Shown here: positions 7,797 through 18,746 of the stretch, piece by piece | Layout: each line of letters opens with the position of its first letter | How positions within the stretch are numbered: position 1 is the first letter of the stretch | Source of the DNA: Blastococcus sp. DSM 46786 | GTDB lineage: Bacteria; Actinomycetota; Actinomycetes; Mycobacteriales; Geodermatophilaceae | Direction of reading: 5' to 3' | Length of the DNA stretch: 64,000 nt | Assembly (NCBI RefSeq): GCF_900109665.1 | Contig: NZ_FOAO01000008.1 | Coordinates: forward strand, 62,001-126,000 | Made by a program: the position numbers and the translations under genes | Notes under the pieces: generated by a model | The model's input: only the letters and a program-made list of their open reading frames with translations | Told to the model about the DNA's origin: nothing | Databases searched by the model: none

Positions 7797-9548
7797 TCAG
7801 CGGACGCCGGCGGTGGCGACGTCGTAGCCGTCGTACGGCCGCATGACCAGCCCGTTGCGCAGCCGCTGCCCCGCCAGCAGCTGGATCCGGGTCTCGGCCA
7901 GGGGCACGTAGGCCGCCCGGGCCTGTGCCGCCGCGGCGACCTCGGCCCACGGCGCGTCGCCGGCCCGCGCGCGGTCGACCAGCGCGTCGATCTCCGGGTC
8001 GGCCAGCCGTGCGTAGTTCGGGTTGCCCACCCGGGCGATGCTGCGCGTGTCGACCAGCGGCACCAGGAACGACCCGGGCGTCGGGAAGTCGGCGGTGCGG
8101 GTGGCGAGGACGAGCCCGTAGCCGCTGGCGACGACGTTGTCGGGGTTGCCGACGTCGGTGGCGTAGAAGGTCGCCGGGTCCAGCGGGCGGACCTCGACGT
8201 CGATCTGCACCTCGGCGAGCTGGGCGGCGATCTCGTCGGCGACCGCGACGCTGCTGCTCACGTCGGGGACCGCCAGGACGGTGGCGAAGCCGTCGGGCCG
8301 TCCGCACTCCTCGAGGGCGGCGCGGGCGGCGTCGAGGTCCGGCTCCTGCTCTCCGCCGTCGGGCCCGCCGGGCAGCGCCCGGGGCCACAGCGAGCTGCTG
8401 CGCACCGCGTCGACCGCACCGCCGAGCGCGGCCTGGACGCCGCGCCGGTCGATGGCGGCGGCGACCGCGGTCCGGCAGCCGGCGTCGTCCATCGGCGCGA
8501 CGTCGGTGGGGAGCGCGAGCAGGCGGACGGCGCCGGTGGTGACGTCGTCCACCCGGTCCATCAGCTCCTCGCCACCGTCGCCGGCCAGGCGGGCCGTCGT
8601 GGCCGGCATGACCCCGGTGCCCGAGATGTCGAGGTCGGCGGAGCCGGCCAGCAGCGCCTGGTCGCGGGCCAGGCCGGAGAGCCCCGTGCGCACCACGACG
8701 CTGTCGGGCAGCGCCGTGCGCACCTCGTCGGTGGCCGGGTCCCACTCGGGGTTGCGCTCCAGCAGGATGCCGGTCTCCGGGTCCACCGAGGAGATCGCGT
8801 AGGGGCCCGAGGACACCGGGTCGGCGCCGTACTCACCTCGGGTGTCGGCCTCCGCCGGCACGGGGCTGGCCGACGGCAGGGCCAGCACGTAGGGCAGGTC
8901 CGGCTGCGGGGCGCGCAGCCGGAAGACGATCGTGCGGTCGTCGGGCGTCTCGATCGAGCTCAGGACGGGGTCGTCCTCCTCGGTGGAGTACGGCCCCGGG
9001 TAGGGGTTGGCCGGGTCGTCGAGCAGGCCCACCAGGTAGGTGGGGCCACCGACGATCACGTCGGAGGCGAACGACCGCTGGATGCCGTACTTCACGTCGC
9101 CGCTGGTGATCGGCCGGCCGTTCTCGAAGCGGACCCCCTCCTTGAGGGTGAAGGTCCAGCTCAGCCCGTCCTCGGAGACGGTCCCGAGGTCGGTGGCCAG
9201 GTCGGGCACCAGCTCGGTCGTCCCGCCGGGGGCGCTGGAGAAGGTCACCAGGGTGCGGGCGTAGAGCCGCATCAGGTTCCACACGCCCGGCAGGTAGGAG
9301 CGCTGCGGGTCCAGGCTGTCCAGTGTGGGGGCGACCACCCGCAGCGTGCCGCCGCGCTCGTCCGACGGCGACCGGACGCCCTCGACACCCGCGTCGGGGC
9401 CGTCGGCGAGCACCGGCACGTCGGCCCGCCCGCCCGTGCCACCGAGGCAGCTGACGGCGAGGACGACGACCAGCGCGATGACCGCGGCCGAGCCCAGCAG
9501 GCGCCGCGACGACCAGCCCCGGGCCCACGGCGGGAGCCGGTCGGTCAT
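7797..9548 (-). CDS. ABC transporter family 5 solute-binding lipoprotein
   Basis: This 583-residue protein resembles the extracytoplasmic peptide/oligopeptide-binding component (SBP_bac_5) of ABC importers. A signal peptide with a hydrophobic core precedes the lipobox LAVSC, so the mature protein should be anchored by its first cysteine. Body segments such as LDPQRSYLPGVWNL, LVPDLATD and YGIQRSF match the family. I chose ATG 9548 rather than an in-frame GTG at 9572, because the GTG lies inside the arm of the terminator hairpin after tpiA. No permease or ATPase gene is adjacent, so it is an orphan binding protein and the substrate is unknown. Confidence 0.85.
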   Translation of the reverse strand: MTDRLPPWARGWSSRRLLGSAAVIALVVVLAVSCLGGTGGRADVPVLADGPDAGVEGVRSPSDERGGTLRVVAPTLDSLDPQRSYLPGVWNLMRLYARTLVTFSSAPGGTTELVPDLATDLGTVSEDGLSWTFTLKEGVRFENGRPITSGDVKYGIQRSFASDVIVGGPTYLVGLLDDPANPYPGPYSTEEDDPVLSSIETPDDRTIVFRLRAPQPDLPYVLALPSASPVPAEADTRGEYGADPVSSGPYAISSVDPETGILLERNPEWDPATDEVRTALPDSVVVRTGLSGLARDQALLAGSADLDISGTGVMPATTARLAGDGGEELMDRVDDVTTGAVRLLALPTDVAPMDDAGCRTAVAAAIDRRGVQAALGGAVDAVRSSSLWPRALPGGPDGGEQEPDLDAARAALEECGRPDGFATVLAVPDVSSSVAVADEIAAQLAEVQIDVEVRPLDPATFYATDVGNPDNVVASGYGLVLATRTADFPTPGSFLVPLVDTRSIARVGNPNYARLADPEIDALVDRARAGDAPWAEVAAAAQARAAYVPLAETRIQLLAGQRLRNGLVMRPYDGYDVATAGVR

Positions 9549-9571
9549 GCGCTCTCGCGTCGAAGGCTCCA

Positions 9572-9617
9572 CCTGCTGCCCACCCCCATCCGTGTCCGGC
9601 CGGGAGCGGGCAGCAGG
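9572..9617 (-). terminator. Terminator hairpin after tpiA
   Basis: Ten-base perfect arms CCTGCTGCCC (9572-9581) and GGGCAGCAGG (9608-9617) enclose a 26-base loop. They sit directly after the tpiA stop and before the lipoprotein gene, so they probably end the gap-pgk-tpiA transcript. Confidence 0.6.
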
Positions 9618-9619
9618 GT

Positions 9620-10441
<822 letters not shown>

Positions 10442-10454
10442 GTCCGCTCCTCGC

Positions 10455-11647
10455 TCAGTCGGCCAGCACGGCGAGGCCCGGGAGGTCCCGGCCCTCGAGG
10501 TACTCCAGGGACGCGCCGCCACCGGTGCTGATGTGCCCGTACGCGCTCTCGTCGAGGCCCAGCGCCCGCACCGCGGCCGCCGAGTCCCCGCCGCCCACGA
10601 CCGACAGCCCGTCGACGGCGGAGACCGCCTGCGCCACGCCGCGGGTGCCCGCCTGGAAGGGCGCCAGCTCGAAGACGCCCATCGGGCCGTTCCAGAACAC
10701 GGTGCGGGCGTCGCCCAGCGTGGTGCCGAACAGCTCGACGGTCCGCGGGCCGACGTCCAGGCCCATCTGGTCGTCGGGGATGGCGTCGACCGGCACGGTG
10801 GTGGTCGGGGCGTCCGCGCTGAACTCCGGCGTGCAGACGACGTCCACCGGCAGGACGATGCGGTCGCCGGCCTCGGCCAGCAGCCGGCGGCAGGTCTCCA
10901 CCTGGTCGACCTCCAGCAGCGACTTCCCGACCCCGTGGCCCTGCGCGGCGAGGAAGGTGAAGCACATCCCGCCGCCGACGAGCAGGCGGTCGACCTTGGG
11001 CAGCAGCGCCTCGATCACCGCGAGCTTGTCGCTGACCTTGGACCCGCCCAGCACCACCACGTAGGGCCGCTCGGGTTCCGTGGTCAGCCGGGTGAGCACC
11101 TCGAGCTCGCGGGCGACCAGCCGTCCGGCGGAGTGCGGGATCCGCTCGGCGACGTCGAAGACCGAGGCGTGGGCCCGGTGCACCGCACCGAACGCGTCGT
11201 CCACGTAGACGTCGGCCAGCGCCGCGAGCCGGTCGGCGAGCGCACCCCGCTCGGCGTCGTCCTTGCTCGTCTCGGCGGCCTCGAAGCGGACGTTCTCCAG
11301 CAGCAGCACGTCGCCGTCACCGAGGGCGGCCGCCTTCTCGCGGGCGTCCTCCCCGGCCACGTCGGCGGCCAGCGGCACGGTCGTGCCGAGCAGCTCGCCG
11401 AGGCGGGCGGCCACCGGCGCGAGCGAGAACTGCGGGTCGGGCGTGCCCTTGGGGCGGCCCAGGTGCGCCGCCACGACCACACGGGCCCCGGCCTCCCGCA
11501 ACGCCTGCAGGGTCGGCAGGCTGGCGCGGATCCGGCCGTCGTCGGTGATCGCGCCGGTCTTCTTGTCCAGCGGGACGTTCAGGTCGGCGCGCAGGAGCAC
11601 GCGCCGACCCGAGACACCCTCGGCGATGAGGTCGTCGACGGAGCGCA

Positions 11648-11648
<1 letters not shown>
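10455..11648 (-). CDS. pgk: Phosphoglycerate kinase
   Basis: This 397-residue two-domain enzyme makes ATP from 1,3-bisphosphoglycerate. The family signature [13 protein letters not shown] is near the N-terminus, with AHLGRPKG following. The C-terminal nucleotide-binding features [18 protein letters not shown] and [10 protein letters not shown] are present. The length is standard. The ATG overlaps the stop codon of gap by one base (TGATG), so the two should be translationally coupled. Confidence 0.97.
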
Positions 11649-12721
<1,073 letters not shown>

Positions 12722-12759
12722 CTATCGGTCGCGGTGGGAGGCGGCTCCCGCTCCCTGTT

Positions 12760-12776
12760 GATCAGGTCACCTGATC
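12760..12776. promoter_or_regulatory. Candidate operator upstream of gap
   Basis: GATCAGGT-C-ACCTGATC is an 8-base perfect inverted repeat around one base, 108 bases before the gap start. It looks like a binding site for a dimeric regulator of the gap-pgk-tpiA operon. No regulator gene is adjacent, and the regulator is unknown. Confidence 0.4.
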
Positions 12777-12780
12777 GAGA

Positions 12781-12818
12781 AGGGTCCTGGCTCGGCGTCG
12801 ACGGTGAGCCAGGACCCT
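12781..12818 (-). terminator. Hairpin after whiA with repeated arm
   Basis: AGGGTCCTGGCTC (12781-12793) pairs perfectly with GAGCCAGGACCCT (12806-12818). Because the second arm is duplicated just beyond it, two alternative full-length hairpins and a third shorter one can form. It is placed to terminate the whiA transcript before gap. Confidence 0.5.
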
Positions 12819-12855
12819 CCCCGGTGAGCCAGGACCCTCCCCGGTGAGCCAGGAC
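12803..12855. repeat. Tandem repeat of a 20-base hairpin arm
   Basis: The unit GGTGAGCCAGGACCCTCCCC occurs at 12803-12822 and again without change at 12823-12842. A partial third unit is at 12843-12855. Exact identity suggests a recent slippage expansion. Confidence 0.9.
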
Positions 12856-12889
12856 GCCCGGCCGCCGGCGCCGGCACCGGGGTGACGTG

Positions 12890-12955
12890 CTGGAACAGCC
12901 CCGCTGCAGGGCCCCACCGCGAGCGTGCGAGGCGGTTCGGGGCAGCGGGGTCCTC
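12890..12955 (+). repeat. Dispersed palindromic element, copy B
   Basis: This copy abuts the whiA stop. Its outer arms are CCCCGCTGC and GCAGCGGGG. It shares CTGGAAC and CTGCAGGG with the reverse complement of copy A, and CCGCGAGC-N-TGCGAG with both other copies. Relative to the upstream gene it has the same orientation as copy A. Confidence 0.75.
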
Positions 12956-13936
12956 TTACTGCGCCAGCATGTCGTCGGTGACGACGGACTCCGTGTCCGG
13001 GATGCCGAGGTCCTTGGCGCGCTTGTCCGCCATGGCCAGCAGCCGCCGGATGCGGCCGGCGACCGCGTCCTTGGTCATCGGGGGGTCGGCCCGCTGGCCG
13101 AGCTCCTCCAGCGAGGCCTGCCCGAACTCGAGGCGGAGCCGGCCGGCGACCAGAAGGTGCTCGGGGGCGTCCTCGCCGAGGATCTCCAGCGCCCGCTCCA
13201 CCCGCGCGCTCGCGGCGACGGCGGCCCGCGCGGACCGGCGCAGGTTGGCGTCGTCGAAGTTCGCCAGGCGGTTGGCGGTGGCCCGCACCTCGCGACGCAT
13301 CCGCCGCTCCTCCCAGGCCAGCACCGCGTCGTGCGCGCCCATCCGCGTGAGCAGCGCGCTGATCGCGTCGCCGTCCCGCACGACCACCCGATCGGCGCCG
13401 CGCACCTCGCGGGCCTTGGCGGCGATGCCCAGCCGGCGGGCCGCGCCGACGAGCGCCATGGCGGCCTCCGGGCCGGGGCAGGTGACCTCCAGCGAGGACG
13501 ACCGGCCGGGCTCGGTCAGCGAGCCGTGGGCGAGGAAGGCACCCCGCCAGGCCGCCTCGGCGTCGTTGATGCTGCCGGAGACGACGGCCGGCGGGAGGCC
13601 GCGCACCGGGCGGCCGCGCTGGTCGACCAGGCCGGTCTGGCGGGCCAGCCCCTCCCCGTGCTTGGCGATGCGGACGAGGTAGCGCACGCCCCGGCGGATG
13701 TTCCCGCCCGCGAGCACGCTCACGCCGCTGGTGTAGCCGTAGACCTCGCTGATGTCCCGGCGCAGCCGTCGGGCGACCGAGCCGGTGTCCAGCTCGGCCT
13801 CGATGACCACGCGGCCACCCACGATGTGCAGGCCGCCGGAGAAGCGCAGCAGCGCGGTCACCTCGGCCTTGCGCTCGGAGGTCTTCGTGCACTCCACCCG
13901 GGAGAGCTCGTCCTTCACCATGGCGGTCATCGCCAT
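12956..13936 (-). CDS. whiA: DNA-binding protein WhiA
   Basis: WhiA is a transcription regulator required for sporulation septation in Streptomyces and is conserved widely in Gram-positive bacteria. The 326 residues start [14 protein letters not shown], the family N-terminus. They continue with a LAGLIDADG-type fold ([16 protein letters not shown]) and end in a helix-turn-helix region ([25 protein letters not shown]). I chose ATG 13936 because that N-terminus matches the family. It is last in the conserved minus-strand order uvrC-rapZ-yvcK-whiA. Copy B of the palindromic element lies directly after its stop. Confidence 0.95.
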   Translation of the reverse strand: MAMTAMVKDELSRVECTKTSERKAEVTALLRFSGGLHIVGGRVVIEAELDTGSVARRLRRDISEVYGYTSGVSVLAGGNIRRGVRYLVRIAKHGEGLARQTGLVDQRGRPVRGLPPAVVSGSINDAEAAWRGAFLAHGSLTEPGRSSSLEVTCPGPEAAMALVGAARRLGIAAKAREVRGADRVVVRDGDAISALLTRMGAHDAVLAWEERRMRREVRATANRLANFDDANLRRSARAAVAASARVERALEILGEDAPEHLLVAGRLRLEFGQASLEELGQRADPPMTKDAVAGRIRRLLAMADKRAKDLGIPDTESVVTDDMLAQ

Positions 13937-14022
13937 GCCGTCCACCCCCACGTTCCCCCGGAGGTTCCCGCCCCCGCAGTCCGGGTCAGCGCCATGTACG
14001 CCGTCCCCTCTCCCCCTCGTGC

Positions 14023-14036
14023 CGGCCGATCGGCCG
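14023..14036. promoter_or_regulatory. 14-base palindrome between yvcK and whiA
   Basis: CGGCCGATCGGCCG is a perfect palindrome in the 134-base gap before whiA. At this GC content it may be fortuitous. No regulator can be named. Confidence 0.25.
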
Positions 14037-14070
14037 TCCACCTGGTACCCGCTCGCATCCCGCTACCCGT

Positions 14071-15039
14071 TCACCGCACTCCGACCACGGAGGCCAGCGC
14101 CGCGGCCAGGCGCCCCGGGTCGTGCCGCGGCGCTCCGTCCGGCTCGGCGACCGGCGCCAGCAGCAGCTCGGCACCGCACCCGCGGACCGCGTCAAGCAGA
14201 CCACGGCGGTCAACCACCGACTCCACGTCCGCGATCACGGTGTGCAACGCCACTCCGTCCAGATGGGCCTGCAGCACGGCCAGGTGCTCCTCCGGGGAGA
14301 AGCCGTCCGTCTCGCCGGGCTGCGGTTCCAGGTTGAGCACCACCACCACTCGCGCACCGGTCGCCGCCAGCGCCGCGCGGAGCCGGGGCACGAGCAGGTG
14401 CGGCAGCACCGAGGTGTACCAGGAACCGGGGCCCAGGGAGACCACGTCGGCCGCGGCGATGGCGTCGAGCACCGCCGGGTGCACCACCGGATCGGCGGGC
14501 GCGAGCTGGATCTCCCGGACCCGCCCCGGGGTCGCGGCGATCGCCACCTGGCCGCGGATGGTGCGCACCCGGGCGGGGTCGTCGCGGTCGGCGGTCTCCA
14601 CCCGGGCGACCAGGTCGAGCGGTTCGTCGGCCATGGGCAGCACCCGGCCGGAGGCCCCGACCAGCGAGCACAGCTCGTCGAGGGCCCGGACGGTGTCGCC
14701 GCCGTACATCTCGGTCAGCCCGGTGAGCAGCAGGTTGCCGACCGGGTGGCCCGCGAGCACGCCGCTGCCGCCGAAGCGGTGCTGGAACAGCGCGGCGAGG
14801 GTCTGCTCGCGCTCGGCCTCCCCGGCGAGCGCGGCCAGGGCCATCCGCAGGTCACCCGGGGGCAGCACGGGCATCTCGCGCCGGATCCGCCCCGACGACC
14901 CGCCGTCGTCGGCCACCGTCACCACGGCGGTCAGCTCCGGGGTGATCCGCCGCCAGGCCGCCAGCGCCGCGGCGAGCCCGTGGCCGCCGCCGAAGGCGAC
15001 CACCCGGGGCGGCCGCCCCGCGATCGTCGTCCGCGCCAC
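14071..15039 (-). CDS. yvcK: YvcK/CofD-like gluconeogenesis factor
   Basis: YvcK proteins bind UDP-N-acetylglucosamine and are needed for growth on gluconeogenic carbon and for cell-wall homeostasis in Bacillus and Mycobacterium (there called CuvA). The 322 residues open with the Rossmann-like loop VVAFGGGHGLAAAL, then VADDGGSSGRIRRE and LPPGDLRMALAAL, all family hallmarks. GPGSWYTSVLPHLL comes later. It starts at GTG 15039, overlapping the rapZ stop by one base (TAGTG). Its place between rapZ and whiA is conserved in actinobacteria. Confidence 0.93.
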   Translation of the reverse strand: MARTTIAGRPPRVVAFGGGHGLAAALAAWRRITPELTAVVTVADDGGSSGRIRREMPVLPPGDLRMALAALAGEAEREQTLAALFQHRFGGSGVLAGHPVGNLLLTGLTEMYGGDTVRALDELCSLVGASGRVLPMADEPLDLVARVETADRDDPARVRTIRGQVAIAATPGRVREIQLAPADPVVHPAVLDAIAAADVVSLGPGSWYTSVLPHLLVPRLRAALAATGARVVVVLNLEPQPGETDGFSPEEHLAVLQAHLDGVALHTVIADVESVVDRRGLLDAVRGCGAELLLAPVAEPDGAPRHDPGRLAAALASVVGVR

Positions 15040-16007
15040 TACTCGCGCCCCAGGTCGCGGTGCCGGGCCACGGCCGCGATGCCCTCGGCGTGCAGCCGGC
15101 GCGCGAACTCCTCGGCGATCGCCACGCTGCGGTGCTTGCCGCCGGTGCAGCCGACGGCGAGCGTGAGGTAGCGCTTGCCCTCGCGCCGGTAGCCGGGCAG
15201 CAGCAGCCTCAGCACCTCGGTGTAGCGGTCCAGGAAGTCGCCGGCGTCCTCCTGCCCGAGGACGTAGTCGCGGACGTCGGCGTGGCGCCCGGTGTGCTCC
15301 CGCAGCTCGGGCACCCAGTGCGGGTTGGGCAGGAAGCGGGCGTCGACCACGAGGTCGGCGTCCAGCGGCAGGCCGTACTTGAAACCGAAGCTCATCACGG
15401 TCGCGGTGAGCGGCGGGGTGCGGCCGTCGCGCGCGAAGGCGTTCTCCAGCGTGGCACGCAGCTGGTGCACGTTGAGGTCGCTGGTGTCGACCCAGAGGTC
15501 CGCCTCGCCGGCGATGCCGGTGAGCAGGGCGCGCTCCTCGGTGATGCCGTCGGTGAGGGTGCCGTTGCCCTGGAGCGGGTGCTCCCGGCGGTTGGACTCG
15601 TAGCGGCGGACCAGCACCTCGTCACGGGCGTGGACGTACACCACCCGCGGCCGGTGCCCCGCTGCCGACAGGAGCCGGATGGCCTCCTCCAGGTCGCTGG
15701 AGAACGCCCGGCTGCGGACGTCGACGACGGCGGCGAACCGGCGCAGGTCACCACGGGCGCCGAGCTCGACCATGGGCAGCAGGAGCGCCGGCGGCAGGTT
15801 GTCCACGACGAACCAGCCGAGGTCCTCGAGCACCCGGCCGGCGCTGTTCTTCCCGGCGCCGGAGAGCCCGGTGACGACGATGACCTCGAGCGGCGGTGTC
15901 TCGGTGCTCGCGGGGTCCAGCGCCGGTGACACGTCGTCCTGCGGCCCCACCGGGGCCGCGCCGGCCCGCGCGACGCCCGGCGTCCCGGCCTCGGTCCCGG
16001 CGGTCAC
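15039..16007 (-). CDS. rapZ: RapZ-family nucleotide-binding protein
   Basis: RapZ/YvcJ proteins bind nucleotides. In Escherichia coli RapZ is the RNase adapter controlling glmZ and cell-wall sugar synthesis; the actinobacterial role is not settled. The 322 residues have a variable N-terminal tail of about 40 residues, then a P-loop [22 protein letters not shown], and the C-terminal domain with [10 protein letters not shown] and [11 protein letters not shown]. The P-loop has Asn after GK, where Walker A normally has Ser or Thr; Ser follows one position later. It starts at GTG inside the uvrC stop (4-base overlap). Confidence 0.93.
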   Translation of the reverse strand: MTAGTEAGTPGVARAGAAPVGPQDDVSPALDPASTETPPLEVIVVTGLSGAGKNSAGRVLEDLGWFVVDNLPPALLLPMVELGARGDLRRFAAVVDVRSRAFSSDLEEAIRLLSAAGHRPRVVYVHARDEVLVRRYESNRREHPLQGNGTLTDGITEERALLTGIAGEADLWVDTSDLNVHQLRATLENAFARDGRTPPLTATVMSFGFKYGLPLDADLVVDARFLPNPHWVPELREHTGRHADVRDYVLGQEDAGDFLDRYTEVLRLLLPGYRREGKRYLTLAVGCTGGKHRSVAIAEEFARRLHAEGIAAVARHRDLGRE

Positions 16008-18037
16008 GAGGCCACCCGGCCGACCTCGGCGGTCCCGCCGGAGCCGGGCCGGGGGGCGCCCTGCTCGGCCGGGCCCTGCGGGGCGAGGGTGGTCTCCGCC
16101 GCCGGCTGCGCCTCGTCGGGCGCGGGGGCCGGGTCGGCGACCGCCATCTGCACCGCCTCCGCCGTCCGCCGGCCGATGCCGGGTACCGCCATGAGCTCCT
16201 CCACTGTCGCGGCCCGCAGGCGCTTGAGCGACCCGAACTCCTTCATCAACGCCTTCCGTCGCGTCTCCCCGAGACCGGGGACGTCGTCGAGCAGGGACAC
16301 CAGCATGCTGGTCGACCGCTTCTGCCGGTGGTAGGTGATGGCGAAGCGGTGGGCCTCGTCACGCACCCGTTGCAGCAGGTACAGCGCCTCGGAGGTGCGC
16401 GGCAGGATCACCGGGTCGCTCTCCCCCGGCAGCCACACCTCCTCCATCCGTTTGGCCAGCCCGCAGACCGCGACGTCGACGACGCCGAGCTCCTCGAGCG
16501 AGCGCGCGGCCGCGGCCACCTGCGGGGCGCCGCCGTCGACCACGAGCAGGTTGGGCGGGTAGGCGAACCGGCGCGGCCGGCCCTCCTCCGCGGCCACACC
16601 CTGCTCGTCGCGACGGTCGGCCTCCTCCTTGAGGTGGCGGGCGAACCGGCGGCGGACGACCTCGGCCATCGCCGCGGTGTCGTCGGTGCCCTCGGTGACG
16701 GAGAAGCGCCGGTAGTCGGACTTCTTCGCCAGGCCGTCCTCGAACACCACCATGGAGGCCACCACGTTGGTGCCCTGCACGTGGCTGATGTCGATGCACT
16801 CGATGCGCAGGGGCGCATCGGGCAGCTCGAGGGCCTCCTGCAGCTCCGACAGCGCCAGGGACCGGGCGGTGAGGTCGCTGGACCGCTTGACCCGGTGCCG
16901 GGCGAACGCCTCCTTGGCGTTGCGCTCGACGGTCTCCATGAGGCTGCGCTTGTCGCCCCGCTGCGGGACGCGCAGCGAGACCCGGCCGCCGCGCAGCTCC
17001 TCCAGCAGCTCGACGTAGACGTCGGCGTCGTCGGGCAGCTCGGGCACCAGCACCTCGCGCGGCACCGCCTCGCCGGCCTCCCCGACGCCGGTCTGCTCAT
17101 CGACCCCGCCGTAGACCTGCAGGAGGAACTGCTCCACGAGCTCCCCGGTGGTGACCTCCTCGACCTTGTCGATGATCCAGCCGCGCTGGCCCCGCACGCG
17201 GCCACCGCGGACGTGGAAGACCTGGACGGCCGCCTCCAGCTCGTCCTGCGCGAAGGCGACGACGTCGGCATCGGTGCCGTCGCCGAGGACGACGGCCTGC
17301 TTCTCCATCGCCCGCTTCAGCGCCCCGATGTCGTCGCGCAGCCGGGCGGCCCGCTCGTACTCCATCGCCGCCGCGGCCTCGCCCATCTCGCGCTCGAGCC
17401 GCTTGATCATCGACTCGGTGCGCCCGGCCATGAAGTCGCAGAAGTCGTCGACGATCCGCCGGTGCTCCTCGGCGCTCACCCGGCCCACGCAGGGGGCGGC
17501 GCACTTGCCGATGTAGCCCAGCAGGCAGGGGCGGCCGATCTGGCCGGCGCGCTTGAAGACGCCGGTGGAGCAGGTGCGGGCGGGGAAGACGCGGGTCAGC
17601 GTGTCGAGCGTCTCGCGGATGGCCCACGCATGGGCGTAGGGGCCGAAGTAGCGCACGCCCTTCTTCTTGGGCCCGCGCATCACCTGCAGCCGCGGGTACT
17701 CCTCGTTCAGCGTGACCGCGAGGCTCGGGTAGCTCTTGTCGTCGCGGTAGCGGACGTTGAACCGCGGGTCGAACTCCTTGATCCAGTTGTACTCGAGCTG
17801 GAGGGCCTCGACCTCGGTGCCGACGACGGTCCACTCCACGCTCGACGCCGTCGTCACCATCTGGCGGGTGCGCGGGTGCAGCCCGGCGACATCGGCGAAG
17901 TAGCTGTTCAGCCGCTGCCTCAGGCTCTTGGCCTTGCCGACGTAGACGACCCGGCCGTTCGGGTCGCGGAACTTGTAGACGCCCGGGGACTCCGGGATGG
18001 AGCCGACCGCCGGGCGGTACGTGGACGGGTCGGCCAT
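16004..18037 (-). CDS. uvrC: Excinuclease ABC subunit C
   Basis: UvrC makes both incisions in nucleotide excision repair after UvrA/UvrB damage recognition. The 677 residues carry the GIY-YIG-type N-terminal nuclease (GVYKFRD with [14 protein letters not shown]), a UVR motif that binds UvrB near the middle ([11 protein letters not shown]), the RNase H-like endonuclease core ([19 protein letters not shown]), and a C-terminal double helix-hairpin-helix ([12 protein letters not shown] and [12 protein letters not shown]). It starts at ATG 18037, with both GGAGG and a TAGTGT box 6 bases upstream. It heads the uvrC-rapZ-yvcK-whiA unit. uvrA and uvrB lie elsewhere in the window. Confidence 0.97.
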   Translation of the reverse strand: MADPSTYRPAVGSIPESPGVYKFRDPNGRVVYVGKAKSLRQRLNSYFADVAGLHPRTRQMVTTASSVEWTVVGTEVEALQLEYNWIKEFDPRFNVRYRDDKSYPSLAVTLNEEYPRLQVMRGPKKKGVRYFGPYAHAWAIRETLDTLTRVFPARTCSTGVFKRAGQIGRPCLLGYIGKCAAPCVGRVSAEEHRRIVDDFCDFMAGRTESMIKRLEREMGEAAAAMEYERAARLRDDIGALKRAMEKQAVVLGDGTDADVVAFAQDELEAAVQVFHVRGGRVRGQRGWIIDKVEEVTTGELVEQFLLQVYGGVDEQTGVGEAGEAVPREVLVPELPDDADVYVELLEELRGGRVSLRVPQRGDKRSLMETVERNAKEAFARHRVKRSSDLTARSLALSELQEALELPDAPLRIECIDISHVQGTNVVASMVVFEDGLAKKSDYRRFSVTEGTDDTAAMAEVVRRRFARHLKEEADRRDEQGVAAEEGRPRRFAYPPNLLVVDGGAPQVAAAARSLEELGVVDVAVCGLAKRMEEVWLPGESDPVILPRTSEALYLLQRVRDEAHRFAITYHRQKRSTSMLVSLLDDVPGLGETRRKALMKEFGSLKRLRAATVEELMAVPGIGRRTAEAVQMAVADPAPAPDEAQPAAETTLAPQGPAEQGAPRPGSGGTAEVGRVAS

Positions 18038-18043
18038 GCCTCC

Positions 18044-18049
18044 ACACTA
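18044..18049 (-). promoter_or_regulatory. -10 box of uvrC
   Basis: TAGTGT on the minus strand ends 6 bases before the uvrC ATG. That spacing places transcription start at or next to the start codon. Confidence 0.4.
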
Positions 18050-18121
18050 GGTCGCGGCACCGACACGCCGTCAGCGAGCGCACCCGTCCGCCACACCCGC
18101 CCCAGCCGCCCCGGGCAGCGC

Positions 18122-18159
18122 CGAGCCCGGCCCGGTGACACCGCACCGGACCGGGCTCG
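18122..18159 (-). terminator. Terminator hairpin after the 91-residue gene
   Basis: CGAGCCCGG and CCGGGCTCG arms extend to a 16-base stem with one mismatch, separated by 6 bases. It lies 13 bases after the stop of the small membrane protein gene. Confidence 0.6.
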
Positions 18160-18171
18160 CGCGGGTCGGGC

Positions 18172-18447
18172 TCAGACGACCGGGCGGGACCGCCAGGACG
18201 TGTGCGCGACGATCCCGGCGGTCGCGCGCTGCGCAAGGCGCACCGCCCGGCGGCCGAGCACCAGCGCCGAGACGACGGCGGCACCGCCGGCCGTGAACGC
18301 CATGACGCCGGACGCACCACCGCCGACGGCGGTCGCGGACGCCGCGAGCACGGCGAGCAGGACGACGGTGGAGCGCACCCCGCCGCCGGACACGGGCGAG
18401 CCGCAGTTGGACAGGTCGGGGTCGCAGTCGGGCGTCAGCGCACTCAT
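18172..18447 (-). CDS. Small membrane protein, unknown function
   Basis: I do not recognise a family for this 91-residue protein. A short polar N-terminus with two cysteines (DCDPDLSNC) precedes two hydrophobic segments at about residues 25-42 and 47-65, followed by a basic C-terminus. It could be a two-span inner-membrane protein. The ATG at 18447 has a strong GGAGGAGG sequence at good spacing, which supports it as a real gene. A clear hairpin terminator follows the stop. It is divergent from the P450-like gene. Confidence 0.6.
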   Translation of the reverse strand: MSALTPDCDPDLSNCGSPVSGGGVRSTVVLLAVLAASATAVGGGASGVMAFTAGGAAVVSALVLGRRAVRLAQRATAGIVAHTSWRSRPVV

Positions 18448-18746
18448 CGCTGTCCTCCTCCGAGGGACTACGTCACCCCGGCGGATCGACCGAGGTGACG
18501 TCGGTCACACCGAGGGTACGGCGAGGAGGGCCCGGGCTCAACCCCACCGGCGGCACGGATTCCGGTGCGCCGCGGGCGCGCGATAGGTCGCCACGACGGG
18601 CCCGCAGCCGCGCACCGGCCCGCCCGGCTCCGCCGTCGGCGCCCCGACCGGCGCGACGGGGGGTCCCGGTGGTCCGGCTCCCCGGGCACCGGGCAGCCCG
18701 ACAGGGTCCGCCCGAGCCGGTCCCTCCTCCGAGAGAAAGGCGCGCG

